From assembly GCA_938004185.1 (NCBI GenBank), contig CALKWN010000065.1:124001-188000 (forward strand): a stretch of DNA of 64,000 bases, in the 5' to 3' direction. This document shows positions 33,277-44,151 of the stretch, piece after piece (position 1 is the stretch's first letter; every line of letters begins with the position of its first letter). The notes beneath the pieces were generated by a model. It saw nothing but the letters and a program-made list of their open reading frames with translations, did no database searches and was not told the DNA's origin. The position numbers were made by a program, and so were the translations under genes. This stretch comes from an uncultured candidate division WWE3 bacterium. GTDB taxonomy: Bacteria > Patescibacteriota > WWE3 > UBA101185 > UBA10185.

Positions 33277-34773
33277 ATGCTTCAAAAGAATCTGCAGATT
33301 ATTACAAAATATTTATACCCTGCCTTGATTTTGATTATGTCTCTCGCTCTGTTGTACCCGAGATTGGCAAAACTCGGTTATTCCGAATACATTCCCGATG
33401 AAACTACCGTTATGGGACCGATTAAAGACGGGGATTTAAGTATGGATTTTTTACTTATGCAGAGAAAAGGCCCGATGCAGTTTCTTACCGCAGGACTCGT
33501 ATCTCTTACCGGAGTTAGTGTTTACAACGAATTGTTGTACCGTATTCCTTTTTTTGTTGCTTCAGTCCTGGGCCTGTATTTTTTCTTTAGGTTTCTCAAT
33601 AATATGGAAGGTCGGTTTGTGGCTGTCACCGCAACCCTTTTCTTAGGCCTGAATGGGATGTTAATTGCTTTCGGACGCATTGTGCAGTATCAAAGTTTGA
33701 ATTTTCTTTTCTCTTTTGCAGGATTGTATTTTTTGTCGCTTCTCGGTTCCGATCAACATAGAGTAAGGAATTCAATTTTGGGATCACTTTTTTTGTGCCT
33801 GTCGGTACTGTCTCACTGGGATATGATTTTTGTATTACCTGTCGCGATTTTTTTGATTTTTAAACACATACTTTTATCGGATCTTAGAAAAAAACAAAAG
33901 AATGCTTTGGTCGGAGCTTTATTTCTTCCGTTTGTAGTGGTTTTTCTTCCTTTTTTTATTAATTACTGTGGCGTTGGTTTGTCTGATGCAGGAAATATCG
34001 ACTATTTTAATTCCAGATTGGGGTTGGCCGAATTTTCTATGGAGGCATTGGTGCACAAGATTGAAGGTTATATTGAGAGAGCGGAGTTATATAACCCGTT
34101 TGTTTATCTTTATGCAATAGGGATTCTTTCGTTTGTGGGTTTGGTAGGCTCCAAGAGATCGTATCCATATTTTTACTGGTTTTTGTATACCTTTTTAATT
34201 TTTATGCTTTTTATTTCTAAATCCGGAACACATATTTATAACTTGTTTTATCCTTTATCAGTTCTAGCGGCTTTGGGCTCAAGCTACATTTTTCAGTTGT
34301 TTAAAGGATTTTTTTCAAAGGCGGTTTTAGTTTTGTTATTTTTCCTATTCGGTTTTTTTCTCTACCAGGCCCAAGTTTTATTTGTAGATACAACAAAGGA
34401 ATATCCTTGGGTTCAGGAAGAAATTTTCGGTTACAAAACAAATTCTTATAATGCTAAAAGCCTCCCTAATAACATTATCGGTTTCCCGATCTACCGCGGA
34501 TGGGAAAAAGCTGCTGAGTTTTTAAATGCCGAAAATGTAAGAAACGGTTCGGATATTCCGTATATAACAAACGAAGTTACAAGTATAAGTGGCTTTTACT
34601 TAGACCTTAAAAAAGGTACAGGATCGGAGTATTATGCAATAGGAGTCAAACGTCCTCTCTCTTTTACAACCGACTACACTTTTCCGACGGTTAAAAATAA
34701 AAAGACTATAGAAAAAATTGAAGTAAACGGGGAGAATGTGATGAGGATTTATAAAGTAACGGTTAATGATTAA
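33277..34773 (+). CDS. GT-C glycosyltransferase, RKGPxQF subgroup (2)
   Basis: A 498-residue membrane protein with the loop GYSEYIPDETTV (Asp41-Glu42) and QRKGPMQF at 62-69. The C-terminal outside region has FPIYRGWEKAAEFL and YITNEVTSISGFY, paralleling its neighbours. TGCTAGAAT, an extended -10, lies 12 bases before the ATG, so the leader is only a few bases. Its last eight bases overlap the next gene. Confidence 0.85.
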   Translation: MLQKNLQIITKYLYPALILIMSLALLYPRLAKLGYSEYIPDETTVMGPIKDGDLSMDFLLMQRKGPMQFLTAGLVSLTGVSVYNELLYRIPFFVASVLGLYFFFRFLNNMEGRFVAVTATLFLGLNGMLIAFGRIVQYQSLNFLFSFAGLYFLSLLGSDQHRVRNSILGSLFLCLSVLSHWDMIFVLPVAIFLIFKHILLSDLRKKQKNALVGALFLPFVVVFLPFFINYCGVGLSDAGNIDYFNSRLGLAEFSMEALVHKIEGYIERAELYNPFVYLYAIGILSFVGLVGSKRSYPYFYWFLYTFLIFMLFISKSGTHIYNLFYPLSVLAALGSSYIFQLFKGFFSKAVLVLLFFLFGFFLYQAQVLFVDTTKEYPWVQEEIFGYKTNSYNAKSLPNNIIGFPIYRGWEKAAEFLNAENVRNGSDIPYITNEVTSISGFYLDLKKGTGSEYYAIGVKRPLSFTTDYTFPTVKNKKTIEKIEVNGENVMRIYKVTVND

Positions 34774-35869
34774 GATTTCTTTAAATAAAAATAAATTAGG
34801 AACAGCGGCCAAGATATTGCTGGTGGCATTCATTTTTCTTTTAGCTGCGTGGGCGAGATTTCAGCATTTCGAAGACGAGGGAAATGATATTTACGCTTAT
34901 GAAAAATCCGTCGAGGATTTATTGCTTGGAGTTAATCCGTATATTTGGACCATCGAATCTTTTAGTAATCCGAAAGATCCCTCGAATCACGGGTATGCTT
35001 ATTTGCCTTTGCTTTTGTATATAAATGTATTGGTGAGTATAGTCTCACACCTTACGGGTTTAACTTTTGCATTTTTATCAAAATTTCCTATCCTTTTTGC
35101 CGATATAGGAGTTGGTTTAATTTTGGCTAAGATATTTTACAGAAAGAATTTCCCGGCACTTATCGCTGCCCTGCTGTTCTGGTTTTGGAATCCGTACTTT
35201 TTTATGAAAGGTAACTTCGTCTACACAGATCCTTTGCCGACGTTTTTATCTCTTTTGGCATTATATTTTTTGGAAAAAGACGACGTACTTTCGGGAACAT
35301 TTTTGGCTTTAGCTATAGCCGCCAAGCCATATTCAATAATATTTCTTCCGTTGTTTTTACTGAAGGCAAATAAACCGTTAAAGCTTTTTGCGGCTTCGGC
35401 AATGATAGGTTTTGCCCTAAGCATTCCTTTTTTGAGTTCTTGGACGGACTTTTCTACTTATCTTCAGGGAGCTCTTTTTGTACATGGAGATAGGTATGTA
35501 CAGGGGCGACCTTTCCTATTTTTTATAAGTTGGTATGGAAAGATTGAGTTGATAAGAATAATCCCTATAAAGTATTTCGCATACGCTTCCATACTTTCCG
35601 CGTGGCTGTTCGGAATGTTGGCGAGTAAGTATTACAAAATAAAGGATAAGTATTCTGTTGCCGTCGGGTGTCTTTTACTATTTTATATTTTTACACCTGT
35701 TTTAAACAAAACTTATCTTCTTTGGTTGATGCCTTTATATTTAATTTCGGTATATGGTATGGTGGGTAGAAAGATGTTTATTTACTATTCTTCGCTGGCG
35801 GTTTATTGGATATTTTATTACGTATATCTGTTTCATTGGAAGGAAGGCTTCCATGTATGGCACCCTTAG
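34766..35869 (+). CDS. GT-C glycosyltransferase, GT87-like
   Basis: A 367-residue membrane protein, shorter than its neighbours and lacking the large outside C-terminal part. Loop 1 reads GNDIYAYEKSVEDLLLGVNPY, the pattern of mannosyltransferases of the GT87/DUF2029 kind. Sugar and acceptor unknown. Overlaps the preceding gene by eight bases and the following gene by 13. Confidence 0.82.
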   Translation: MIKISLNKNKLGTAAKILLVAFIFLLAAWARFQHFEDEGNDIYAYEKSVEDLLLGVNPYIWTIESFSNPKDPSNHGYAYLPLLLYINVLVSIVSHLTGLTFAFLSKFPILFADIGVGLILAKIFYRKNFPALIAALLFWFWNPYFFMKGNFVYTDPLPTFLSLLALYFLEKDDVLSGTFLALAIAAKPYSIIFLPLFLLKANKPLKLFAASAMIGFALSIPFLSSWTDFSTYLQGALFVHGDRYVQGRPFLFFISWYGKIELIRIIPIKYFAYASILSAWLFGMLASKYYKIKDKYSVAVGCLLLFYIFTPVLNKTYLLWLMPLYLISVYGMVGRKMFIYYSSLAVYWIFYYVYLFHWKEGFHVWHP

Positions 35870-37368
35870 TTATTTTGAATAAAGTGAAGAAAGCTTTACC
35901 TTTAGTTTTTTTGATTCTTTTAGCGTTCCCTTTGAGATTTCATAATTTGGGATATTCCGACTATATAGGTGACGAGAGGAAAGCGATTATTGAACTTGCT
36001 CCCGATCAAACTTTGTGGGATTTTTTTCTGACAAGAAGAAAAGGTCCGATGCAATTTTTGGTTTCGGAAATTCCGCACCAAATTACAGGTGATTTCAGAA
36101 ACGAGCATGCTCAGAGGATTCCTTTTGCAGTGATATCGGTTTTAGCAGTAGTGGCGTTTTATTTAATGGTAAAAAAACTTTCTCAGGATGAAACTGCCGC
36201 TTTTATTGCAACGGCGCTATTTTTGGTAAACGGTTTTATCGTCGGTTTCGGAAGAATTGCCCAGTATCAGAATCTGAATCTGCTATTTAGTTTTTTAGCC
36301 GTATATTTTTACTCCGATCTTTTGTTTAAAAATAGAAAGCTTATTAGAAGTACTTTATTTGGAACCTTGTTTTTCTCCCTTTCACTTCTATCTCACTGGG
36401 ATGTGATATTTATAATTCCTGTGGTTGCATACATATTTATAAGGTTTTTGATTAATAAAAGTTTTGAAGGCGGTTATAAAGCAAGGATTTTAATTTATAA
36501 TTTGATATTGGGCTGCTTATTACTACTGCCTTTTTTATATCCTTATTTACAGGGTTTTACGGCAAATTCCGATAATCAGGAATATTTCGGCAGACGCGTT
36601 AGTGTTGGATCGCATGACCCTAACATGTATCTGGAGCTCATACGTCTGTACAATCCGTTTTTGACATTTGAGCTTGTTTCAGTATTGGCGATTTTAGGTG
36701 CGTTTAGGTTTAAAAAGTCCGTTCCTTATATTTTATGGTTCATCTTCGGATTTTTAGTTTTTCAACTTTTCGTAAGAAAGCCCGGAACTCATATATATAA
36801 TTTTGTACTTCCGGCACTAGTATTATCGGGATTGAGTTTATCGTGGGTTATAAATTTTATACCCAGGTTTTTAAAATACATTTTGATACTGGTCTTTTTA
36901 GGGGTTTATTCATTTCTTTACTACCAGGCTTATTACATATTCATAGATCATTCGAAAGAATACCCTTGGGAGCAGAAAACATATTTCGAGAAATTTGAGC
37001 GTAATAATTTACTTTTGAAAAATTTAATACCCGATCTCACAACTCCGGTTTATACGATTGATCAAAAACTGCCTTTATTCGGGTTTCCTCATTACAGACA
37101 TTGGAATGAGATAAATGATTATATTAACGGTCAAAACGCTGAGTTTGGCGAAGAATTCGGGTATATTACAAACGAAGATAAAACTATAAGTGAGTGGTAT
37201 ACGGATGCCAAATATCGTGCCGACAACGGATTCTATATAATAGGAATAAGGGAGCCGGTAAATTTTGTAAAAGACACCAACTTTCCGCAGTACTCCGGAA
37301 AGACCGAAATAAAAAGATTTTATAACGGCGATCAGTGGGTAGTTAAGATATATAGGATAGAAAAATGA
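35857..37368 (+). CDS. GT-C glycosyltransferase, RKGPxQF subgroup (3)
   Basis: A 503-residue membrane protein with GYSDYIGDERKA (Asp39-Glu40) and RKGPMQF (61-67), and the outside C-terminal segments FPHYRHWNEINDYI and YITNEDKTISEWY. It is clearly a paralogue of the genes at 31163 and 33277. The ATG at 35857 fits the normal N-terminus; the frame is open further upstream inside the previous gene. Confidence 0.85.
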   Translation: MAPLVILNKVKKALPLVFLILLAFPLRFHNLGYSDYIGDERKAIIELAPDQTLWDFFLTRRKGPMQFLVSEIPHQITGDFRNEHAQRIPFAVISVLAVVAFYLMVKKLSQDETAAFIATALFLVNGFIVGFGRIAQYQNLNLLFSFLAVYFYSDLLFKNRKLIRSTLFGTLFFSLSLLSHWDVIFIIPVVAYIFIRFLINKSFEGGYKARILIYNLILGCLLLLPFLYPYLQGFTANSDNQEYFGRRVSVGSHDPNMYLELIRLYNPFLTFELVSVLAILGAFRFKKSVPYILWFIFGFLVFQLFVRKPGTHIYNFVLPALVLSGLSLSWVINFIPRFLKYILILVFLGVYSFLYYQAYYIFIDHSKEYPWEQKTYFEKFERNNLLLKNLIPDLTTPVYTIDQKLPLFGFPHYRHWNEINDYINGQNAEFGEEFGYITNEDKTISEWYTDAKYRADNGFYIIGIREPVNFVKDTNFPQYSGKTEIKRFYNGDQWVVKIYRIEK

Positions 37369-38927
37369 AGCCTACAAGAGAAAATATATTTGAATATTTG
37401 CTGAAGCTTTACAGAGATAATGATTTGTACGGTTTGTGTTTTGCAGGTGTTTTATTTCTTCTACTTCTTCCCTACTCTATCCAAATTGAATTTATGCAAA
37501 ATGATGATTGGGTATACTACGGGATGGTAGAGAGATTTATGAACTTGAACTTTACCTTGGACCCTCTTTCCGCCCCAACCTTTTATACTCAGGGGATTTT
37601 AGGAGCACTTTTTTCCCGGATTTTCGGAATAGAATATCTTCCTGTTCTAACACTTATAGTTTCCGCTGCCGTATTTTTTGTTTTATACAAAATTTTGCTT
37701 GAACATTTTAATTTAAGTCGTTTTTCGGCTGTATCGGTTTCAATGCTGGTTTTCTTTAATCCTTTTTTTATGTATTCGGTTTGGGGTTTTATGACCGAAA
37801 ATTATTTTTTACTGTTTTTGTTACTTGCCGTAATGTTTTACCTAAAATTTTTAAATTCCGGAAAGAATATAGATGCAGTAGTTTACGGAATATTTTTGTT
37901 TCTGGCCTTGAATATAAGGCAGGTAGCAATAGCGTTTCCTCTATCGGCGCTTATGTATTCACTGATAAAGAAAGATAAAAAACTGATACTTTTAAATTTG
38001 TTGATCTTGTCGGTACTTACTGTCTATTACATTCTTATCTTTCCATCGACTGCGGAAATGAGCGAAAAAAGTCTGCAGTTTCACCATCTGACGGATATTC
38101 CTTACATCTACGCCCTCATATTTGGGTCATTTGTACTATTAACAGCTCTGATGATTCCGCTGATTTTGCCCGTACCCGGTAAGTTTGATTTGAAAAAAGT
38201 GCTGATATTTTTGGGCTTAGCTGGAGGTCTATATTTTTTACTTAACTACCTTTTTGATCCGTCAAAACTAGCATGGGCCGAATTTCCTTTTTTCGAAAAT
38301 ACTTTTGAGAGAAAAGGTTTTTATCCCCGAGGGGTACTAGGTACTAAGTACCATTTTAAATACATGTACGATCTATATTACAACTGGTATATCGTGGCCA
38401 AGATAGTTTTAAGCTTGTTTTTAGCAGGACTGGTTATGAGAATAAGAAAAACTCCGGGACTTTGGGGAATCTTTATAATGGTTTATTTGGGAGTTATGGT
38501 ATTAGCTGAAACTTTCTATGATCGGTATTTGGTAGCTTTGCTGCCGTTTGTAGTGTTTTTTGCACTAGGCATAAATGGTTTTAAAACTTTGAATAAACTC
38601 CTACTCTTACCTTTTGTTCTTTTTCTATCGTTTTACTGTTACCAGTTTTCAATGGATTTTATTTTGGTAAACAAATATATCTGGAATAAGTCGGAGGAGC
38701 TTGTTGTCTCATACGATAAAGAGCCGCGAAGGATTCAGGGCACAACCGCTTGGAATTTAAAGAACTTGAACGAAAGAAGAAATTACACATTCGATTTTAG
38801 TTATGACAGCCCGATAGTTAATGAGAACTATAGAGAACACTATTCAATAGAAGAAATTAAACGCATTGATTTTCAAGGAAGCCTGTGGGTAAATCCGTAC
38901 GTGTATTTGTACAAGAAGATAAATTAG
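37365..38927 (+). CDS. GT-C membrane glycosyltransferase
   Basis: A 520-residue membrane protein with the loop [16 protein letters not shown]; Asp47-Asp48 take the place of the usual Asp-Glu pair, as in one subgroup of these proteins. It overlaps the preceding gene by four bases (ATGA), so it belongs to the same operon. Its end overlaps the convergent oxidoreductase gene by four bases. Confidence 0.82.
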   Translation: MKPTRENIFEYLLKLYRDNDLYGLCFAGVLFLLLLPYSIQIEFMQNDDWVYYGMVERFMNLNFTLDPLSAPTFYTQGILGALFSRIFGIEYLPVLTLIVSAAVFFVLYKILLEHFNLSRFSAVSVSMLVFFNPFFMYSVWGFMTENYFLLFLLLAVMFYLKFLNSGKNIDAVVYGIFLFLALNIRQVAIAFPLSALMYSLIKKDKKLILLNLLILSVLTVYYILIFPSTAEMSEKSLQFHHLTDIPYIYALIFGSFVLLTALMIPLILPVPGKFDLKKVLIFLGLAGGLYFLLNYLFDPSKLAWAEFPFFENTFERKGFYPRGVLGTKYHFKYMYDLYYNWYIVAKIVLSLFLAGLVMRIRKTPGLWGIFIMVYLGVMVLAETFYDRYLVALLPFVVFFALGINGFKTLNKLLLLPFVLFLSFYCYQFSMDFILVNKYIWNKSEELVVSYDKEPRRIQGTTAWNLKNLNERRNYTFDFSYDSPIVNENYREHYSIEEIKRIDFQGSLWVNPYVYLYKKIN

Positions 38928-40498
38928 TTTCCCTCGCCTTTGGTTTCTTCATGATATTCTTCTTCCGTGTTAACTTTCCATATATTGTCTTTACCCTCAA
39001 TGTTTTCGATTATGTTGTCTACCGCGACCATTGCCGTTAACATTGAGTGATCCATGTTGTTGTACCTATGCATTCCGTTCCTTCCTATAGGAAAAAGATT
39101 CGAGTAAGAGTCTAAATAATCCTTTATTTGGATAAAATCCTTATATGTCCCTGAATAGGTAGGGTAAGCCTTTTTCATTCTTATTACTACTGAGTCAAGA
39201 ACATTGTTTTCACTCGCTATACCTGTGTGACTAATTTCTTTAATTGCTTGTTTCACTATTTCGTCGTCATTTTTATTCCAAAAAGAATCTTGCTCACTGC
39301 ATACATATTCAAGACCTATCCATGAGTTATTTTTATCAGCCACCATAAACGGGCTCCAGTTATTGAAGACTTGTATTCGGCACATAAGTACATCCGGTTC
39401 GTGAATATAGAGCCAGTTGTCCGGTATCAATTTATTTAACGTGTCGATTTTAGTTTCATTTATTATGTCGAGTTTTTTGTACAATAAGCCAACCGTAATA
39501 AAATCTCTGTATGGGAGGCCGCCGGCAATGTCTTTTATTTCTTGACCGGGTTCGGGTTTTATTGACAATATAAGATCTTTTACAGGCATTGTTGAGAAAA
39601 AGAAATCTGCTGTATGTGTTGTGCGCTGTCCCTTAGTATTTTTTGTTACTACGCTTTTTACTAAATCATTCTCAGTATTAATCTGAACAACCTCCGTGTT
39701 TTTGTGAACCTCCCCTCCCATATCTTTGATTTTCTCTGCAACATTTTCCCATAACTGCCCCGGTCCCAATGCCGGATACTTAAATTTTTCTATTAGGCTG
39801 GTTTCCACATTTTTACCGTTTTTTATTCCCAGAGCTTTTTTGACTGATTCGACGATAACTTTTGTTAATGAAATGCCTTTTACTCTTTGTGCTCCCCATT
39901 CGCTGCTGATTTCAGAAGGAGGTATGCCCCACAGTTTTTCTGTATAACTTTTGAAGAAGGTTTTGTATAGTTCTAGACCGAACCTATTGATGTAAAAATT
40001 TTCAAGGTTCGTTTCATCTTTTTTCGGGAATATGCGGATATATATAAATCCGAAAACTATTTTTATTGTTTTAAATAATCCGAGATCTTTAAATGTTTTT
40101 AAACTTAGGGAAATCGGGTAATCGAAGAAATGTTTTTGATAGTAAATTCTCGACACTCTCCTTCTGGTAAGAATCCTTTTTAATGCTTCTTCCCTGCTCA
40201 GTTCTTGCCCGCTATCGTCTTTGTGCCTCTCGTCAGTTCTATCAGAAATATCTTCTAAAGGGTAGGCTCTTTCCATAACCTCATCCCAAAAATCGTTAAC
40301 TCGCTTTGATTTTGTGAAAAACCTGTGGCCTCCGATATCTATTCGGTTGCCTTTGTAATTGGCTGTTTTGGATATTCCTCCGATGTCGTTTGTTGCTTCA
40401 AACACAATCGGTTTTATTTTTGTTTTTGCAGCCAATTCATAAGCTGCGGTTAAGCCCGCCGGCCCCGCGCCTATAATAATTGCTGTTTTGTTTTCCAT
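38924..40498 (-). CDS. FAD-dependent amine-oxidase-type oxidoreductase of surface-sugar loci
   Basis: A 524-residue flavoprotein with the FAD motif [16 protein letters not shown], the second glycine region ([14 protein letters not shown]), and [12 protein letters not shown], typical of proteins close to UDP-galactopyranose mutase and protoporphyrinogen-oxidase-like enzymes found in polysaccharide loci. The substrate is unknown, but its position within the glycosyltransferase array suggests sugar or lipid-carrier modification. Confidence 0.86.
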   Translation of the reverse strand: MENKTAIIIGAGPAGLTAAYELAAKTKIKPIVFEATNDIGGISKTANYKGNRIDIGGHRFFTKSKRVNDFWDEVMERAYPLEDISDRTDERHKDDSGQELSREEALKRILTRRRVSRIYYQKHFFDYPISLSLKTFKDLGLFKTIKIVFGFIYIRIFPKKDETNLENFYINRFGLELYKTFFKSYTEKLWGIPPSEISSEWGAQRVKGISLTKVIVESVKKALGIKNGKNVETSLIEKFKYPALGPGQLWENVAEKIKDMGGEVHKNTEVVQINTENDLVKSVVTKNTKGQRTTHTADFFFSTMPVKDLILSIKPEPGQEIKDIAGGLPYRDFITVGLLYKKLDIINETKIDTLNKLIPDNWLYIHEPDVLMCRIQVFNNWSPFMVADKNNSWIGLEYVCSEQDSFWNKNDDEIVKQAIKEISHTGIASENNVLDSVVIRMKKAYPTYSGTYKDFIQIKDYLDSYSNLFPIGRNGMHRYNNMDHSMLTAMVAVDNIIENIEGKDNIWKVNTEEEYHEETKGEGN

Positions 40499-40521
40499 TT
40501 TTATATTCTAACAGTAATTTG

Positions 40522-42018
40522 TCAGTTTTTAATTTCGTATACGTTTACGGGCCTTTTTGTTGTAATAAAGGGCCCGGATGTGTGTATCAGATTTACCGGC
40601 CAGGTGCTTTCGTCGATAAAGTAGCTGGTTACTAATAAAATTTTCGTTTCGGGCATTTTTTCTCTAAGTTCTAACCCTTTCTTAATCGTTCTGCCCGTGT
40701 CTTCTCTACCGTATTTAATATTTTGCTTCCATACGGCAAAAGAGGATTTTTCTTCCAAAAGTGTTGAATAGGTCGGTTCATCTAAGTACATGCCTACATC
40801 GTTAACGTAAACCTGGTCGTCTGCAATAATAAATCTCTCAGGATAATTTTCGGAAATAAATTTTGCCGTTTCTTTTCCGGCAGAAAACGGATACATAATT
40901 TCAAGTCTCATGGCTTTTACACCGGCAAAAGCCTGCGTGATAAAAACCGAAGAAACAAAAAGGGTAAAAACCCACTTATGAGCAGTGTTCAAACGGGTGT
41001 TAGTTGTTTCGTTTTTACCATAGAAAGCTGTAAGAACCATTAAAAATGCAACATACAAATGTCCCCAATGCCTAAGGGTACCGCTGAACTTTGTATAACT
41101 GAAAAATAGTATCAAAAATGTAGAAGAGAGGTAAAAAACTAACAGCTTTGGTCGTTTAATTAACAGGGTTGCGGTAATAAATAATAGGGCAACCGAGAGT
41201 TGGAATGATGTCGACAGATTTGTAACCAAGTTGCTGTTCCAAAAATTAACTCTCTCTATGGGTATTGGAACATAGGAGTACCACATCGAACTGAAGGTTT
41301 CCATAAATAGCTTTTTGTCCTTATATGTTCTAAACAACTCGTTAGGAGTTCCGTCTTTGGGAGGAAGTGCAGATAAATAAGAAAGAGCGATACCTAAGAC
41401 AATTATGGCTATTGGTAGCAAACTTTTTCTAAGAGTATCTATAAACCCTTGAAGCTTAAAGGTTTTAGTGTTGTCGATCAGAATATACGGGATTACGCAG
41501 ACGCTTAATAAAAGTCCATGTATGCTGGTAAACCCCATAAAAACGGCAAAAACGGCCATCTTAATATAATTTTGGGAGTTTTTTGCCATTTCAATAGCCA
41601 CAAGGACTGCAAAAAGAAGACCGAGAGCATAGTTTCTTGATATGACACCGTATTCAAAGAGGCTGAAATAGCCGACAATGTAAAACGCTTTTAAAATTGA
41701 AGGTAATTTTGTTTTATAGAGAATAAGTGCGGTAGTAACCGAAGCTATTAAAAAATGGAAAATTTGCATCACCACGGGGTTTCTGGTCACACGACTCAGG
41801 AAAAATAAGCACAGGTGCCAAAGGCCCGGCGTTCCTTCGTATCTGAGATTTTTATACAGGTCTAAAAAATTTGTGCTGTCACGTGCTATAGACCAGGCTT
41901 GCAGTTCGTCTCTCCACATTTCGTGGTGATACATTCCGGCTGCCAAAATGATTATATAAAAAACATAAAGGATTGTGGGAAAAATCAGCTTGTTGTTTTT
42001 AATATTTAATAACCACAC
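40522..42018 (-). CDS. GT-C-like membrane protein
   Basis: A ~498-residue protein with about eleven hydrophobic segments. Loop 1 HHEMWRDELQAWSI carries Asp-Glu, and YEGTPGLWHLCLFF follows as in other GT-C proteins. The frame is open to 42102, but that would overlap the divergent gene at 42073; a GTG at 42018 lies ten bases after TATACT and is preferred. The start is uncertain. Confidence 0.78.
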   Translation of the reverse strand: MWLLNIKNNKLIFPTILYVFYIIILAAGMYHHEMWRDELQAWSIARDSTNFLDLYKNLRYEGTPGLWHLCLFFLSRVTRNPVVMQIFHFLIASVTTALILYKTKLPSILKAFYIVGYFSLFEYGVISRNYALGLLFAVLVAIEMAKNSQNYIKMAVFAVFMGFTSIHGLLLSVCVIPYILIDNTKTFKLQGFIDTLRKSLLPIAIIVLGIALSYLSALPPKDGTPNELFRTYKDKKLFMETFSSMWYSYVPIPIERVNFWNSNLVTNLSTSFQLSVALLFITATLLIKRPKLLVFYLSSTFLILFFSYTKFSGTLRHWGHLYVAFLMVLTAFYGKNETTNTRLNTAHKWVFTLFVSSVFITQAFAGVKAMRLEIMYPFSAGKETAKFISENYPERFIIADDQVYVNDVGMYLDEPTYSTLLEEKSSFAVWKQNIKYGREDTGRTIKKGLELREKMPETKILLVTSYFIDESTWPVNLIHTSGPFITTKRPVNVYEIKN

Positions 42019-42060
42019 CGTTAATCTAAGTATACTATCCGTCCGATAGCTTTGATATGC

Positions 42061-42066
42061 TATAAG
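42061..42066 (+). promoter_or_regulatory. Extended -10 (TGCTATAAG) 6 nt before the gene at 42073
   Basis: TATAAG preceded by TGC, six bases from the ATG. Confidence 0.45.
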
Positions 42067-42072
42067 TAAAAT

Positions 42073-43593
42073 ATGGGTAATTTCCTTACAAGCGTATTTC
42101 ATAACACAAGGATTTTAATTTTGGTCTTGGTGTTGCTTTTTTTGTTACCGCGAATTTTTAATCTCGGGAATGACATTTCAAATTCTGATGCCTTTAGGTG
42201 GCATTTAAGATCGGAAAACTTTTTAAGTGCCTTAAAATCGGGAGATTTTAAAACAACTTATCAGAGATACCATCCGGGAGTAACCATAATGTGGATAGGC
42301 GCTGCAGCAAGTCAGTTTTTAAACGAATATCAGCAAATGTCGGGTACAGAGGTAAAAACTTTAAAAAACGCGGATTTTTATCCCCAACTGCATGCTCTGT
42401 CTAAACTTTTTGTTTTAGCTTTACTCACTTTATGTTTTGCAGTTCAGCTCAGTTTGGTAGTGAGTTTAACGGATGCAAAAACTGCAGTTATTTACGGGGT
42501 AATTGTATCCTTAGAGCCCTATTTAGTGGGAATATCGAGATGGTTTCATCTCACCTCTATGGAAGCTTTTTTTGCCTTCACTGCTTTGCTTCTCGCACTT
42601 CAGTATTTGAAATCCCGCAAGTTAATTTACATTGTGTTTGCCGGAATTTTTTCAGGACTTGGAATTTTGACGAAAATGACGGTTTTAATATCGGCTGTGT
42701 TTATATCAGGGTTATTACTCCACTCAATTGTAAAAAAGAAAATTAAGTTTTTACCCGTGGTTGTTTATGCAGTTTCTGCATTATTCACAATATTTTTGTT
42801 ATTTCCGGCTCTTTGGACAAGCACTGTATTTGTAGGAGCAAAAATGTATGAAGCTCTTTTTAATGCTGTCACGGCTGATCCGCGGGGGGATATATTCGGA
42901 ATTTTTCATAAAGCTTTTTTCTATCCAATAACACTTGCATTTAAGATGACGCCGGTTACGGCGGCCGTTGGTTTGTACTCTTTTATCAGTGCTATAAGAA
43001 AAAAAGACAAACTGTCCTTTTCAATAATTCTTTATTTTGTTCTTGTTATGGTTTTACTAACAGTTTCTGATCAGAAAATCGACAGATACTCGGTTGCACT
43101 TTTCCTTCCGATTGCATTTCTAATTTCAAGAACTTTGTCGCAGTTCAGAAGAAACCAGCTACTTTTTACATTTGGGTTATATATCATATTCTTTTTTCAC
43201 GCGGTATTTGTATATCACCCGGTTTACTCGGCATATGTTAGCCCTTTGTTTCCGTATAAATTCGTTTTGAATGCCGGTTTTTACGAGAATTCGGGAGAAT
43301 ATTTTGCCGATGCGGCGCGATATATAAATTCTAAAGGCCGGGATACGACGGTTTTTGTTCCGAATAACATCGATGCTTTTTCCCCTTATTACAAAGGAAA
43401 GTTCTCTATCGATATTATTGGAGCTGATTATTTGGTAGGAAGCTTGGATTTTGATAGGCCACGGTTTCCCGATCTTCCGGGGTGTTCTGTTGATAAAACG
43501 TTCGGAAACAGGCAGTATCAGCCCGTAGCGGTTTATAAGTGTGAAGTGAAAAAGCTGCCGGAAATCAATTTTAATGATTTCATAGTCTATTGA
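42073..43593 (+). CDS. GT39-family membrane glycosyltransferase
   Basis: A 506-residue membrane protein with the loop ISNSDAFRWHLRSENFL and then TYQRYHPGVTIMWIG, a strong GT39 subgroup pattern. About eleven membrane segments are visible, with an outside end that contains NNIDAFSPYYKGKF. Divergent from 40522-42018; ends 36 bases before the PETG protein. Confidence 0.84.
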   Translation: MGNFLTSVFHNTRILILVLVLLFLLPRIFNLGNDISNSDAFRWHLRSENFLSALKSGDFKTTYQRYHPGVTIMWIGAAASQFLNEYQQMSGTEVKTLKNADFYPQLHALSKLFVLALLTLCFAVQLSLVVSLTDAKTAVIYGVIVSLEPYLVGISRWFHLTSMEAFFAFTALLLALQYLKSRKLIYIVFAGIFSGLGILTKMTVLISAVFISGLLLHSIVKKKIKFLPVVVYAVSALFTIFLLFPALWTSTVFVGAKMYEALFNAVTADPRGDIFGIFHKAFFYPITLAFKMTPVTAAVGLYSFISAIRKKDKLSFSIILYFVLVMVLLTVSDQKIDRYSVALFLPIAFLISRTLSQFRRNQLLFTFGLYIIFFFHAVFVYHPVYSAYVSPLFPYKFVLNAGFYENSGEYFADAARYINSKGRDTTVFVPNNIDAFSPYYKGKFSIDIIGADYLVGSLDFDRPRFPDLPGCSVDKTFGNRQYQPVAVYKCEVKKLPEINFNDFIVY

Positions 43594-43629
43594 CAGCGAC
43601 GCCTAAAATCAATAGGCTTATAACTAAGC

Positions 43630-44151
43630 ATGAGTATTTCTAAACTATCAAAAGTCATATTACCCGTATTTCTTTTTAGCATTATTGTAGGAACCGTATT
43701 TTCAGCTACCCTCACTCTGGATAAAATAGGTGCGCTCGACACGGCAGGAAATGTTTACTCGGAATGGTGGTATTCCAACACCACAGCAACTTTAAGCGGA
43801 AAGGCTGCTGACGGATCTCAGGTTGCCGTTAAGATTGACGCTGCTACAAATCAAGTAGATGTTGCTTCCGGAGTTTGGTCTTATACCCTAACCGGTGAAC
43901 AAAAAGATTACAATATTGAAATTTCGCAGGGAGCTGAAAAGATAGCGTTTGTTTTGCACTTGGGTCAGGCTATGCCTACCGGCACCGACGGAACTGCAGA
44001 GACTGCCGAAGGCGTGCCCGAAACAGGATTCAACCAAATCATCGCTATTTCACTTGGAACCGGAATAATTCTTTTAGCTTCTTACTTTTACTTTTGGGGC
44101 GACCTGAAAAAGAAGAGTGTTTTTGAAGCCAAGATAATAAAAGAAGATTAA
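43630..44151 (+). CDS. Surface protein with a C-terminal PETG sortase-type signal
   Basis: A 173-residue exported protein: signal peptide to about residue 26 (IVGTVFSA), a beta-rich domain, a Thr/Ala/Glu-rich linker, then VPETG (129-133), a membrane segment and the positive tail LKKKS. That order is the cell-wall sorting signal read by sortases, with Val in place of Leu in LPxTG. No sortase gene is in the window. TATAAC lies five bases before the ATG. Confidence 0.82.
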   Translation: MSISKLSKVILPVFLFSIIVGTVFSATLTLDKIGALDTAGNVYSEWWYSNTTATLSGKAADGSQVAVKIDAATNQVDVASGVWSYTLTGEQKDYNIEISQGAEKIAFVLHLGQAMPTGTDGTAETAEGVPETGFNQIIAISLGTGIILLASYFYFWGDLKKKSVFEAKIIKED

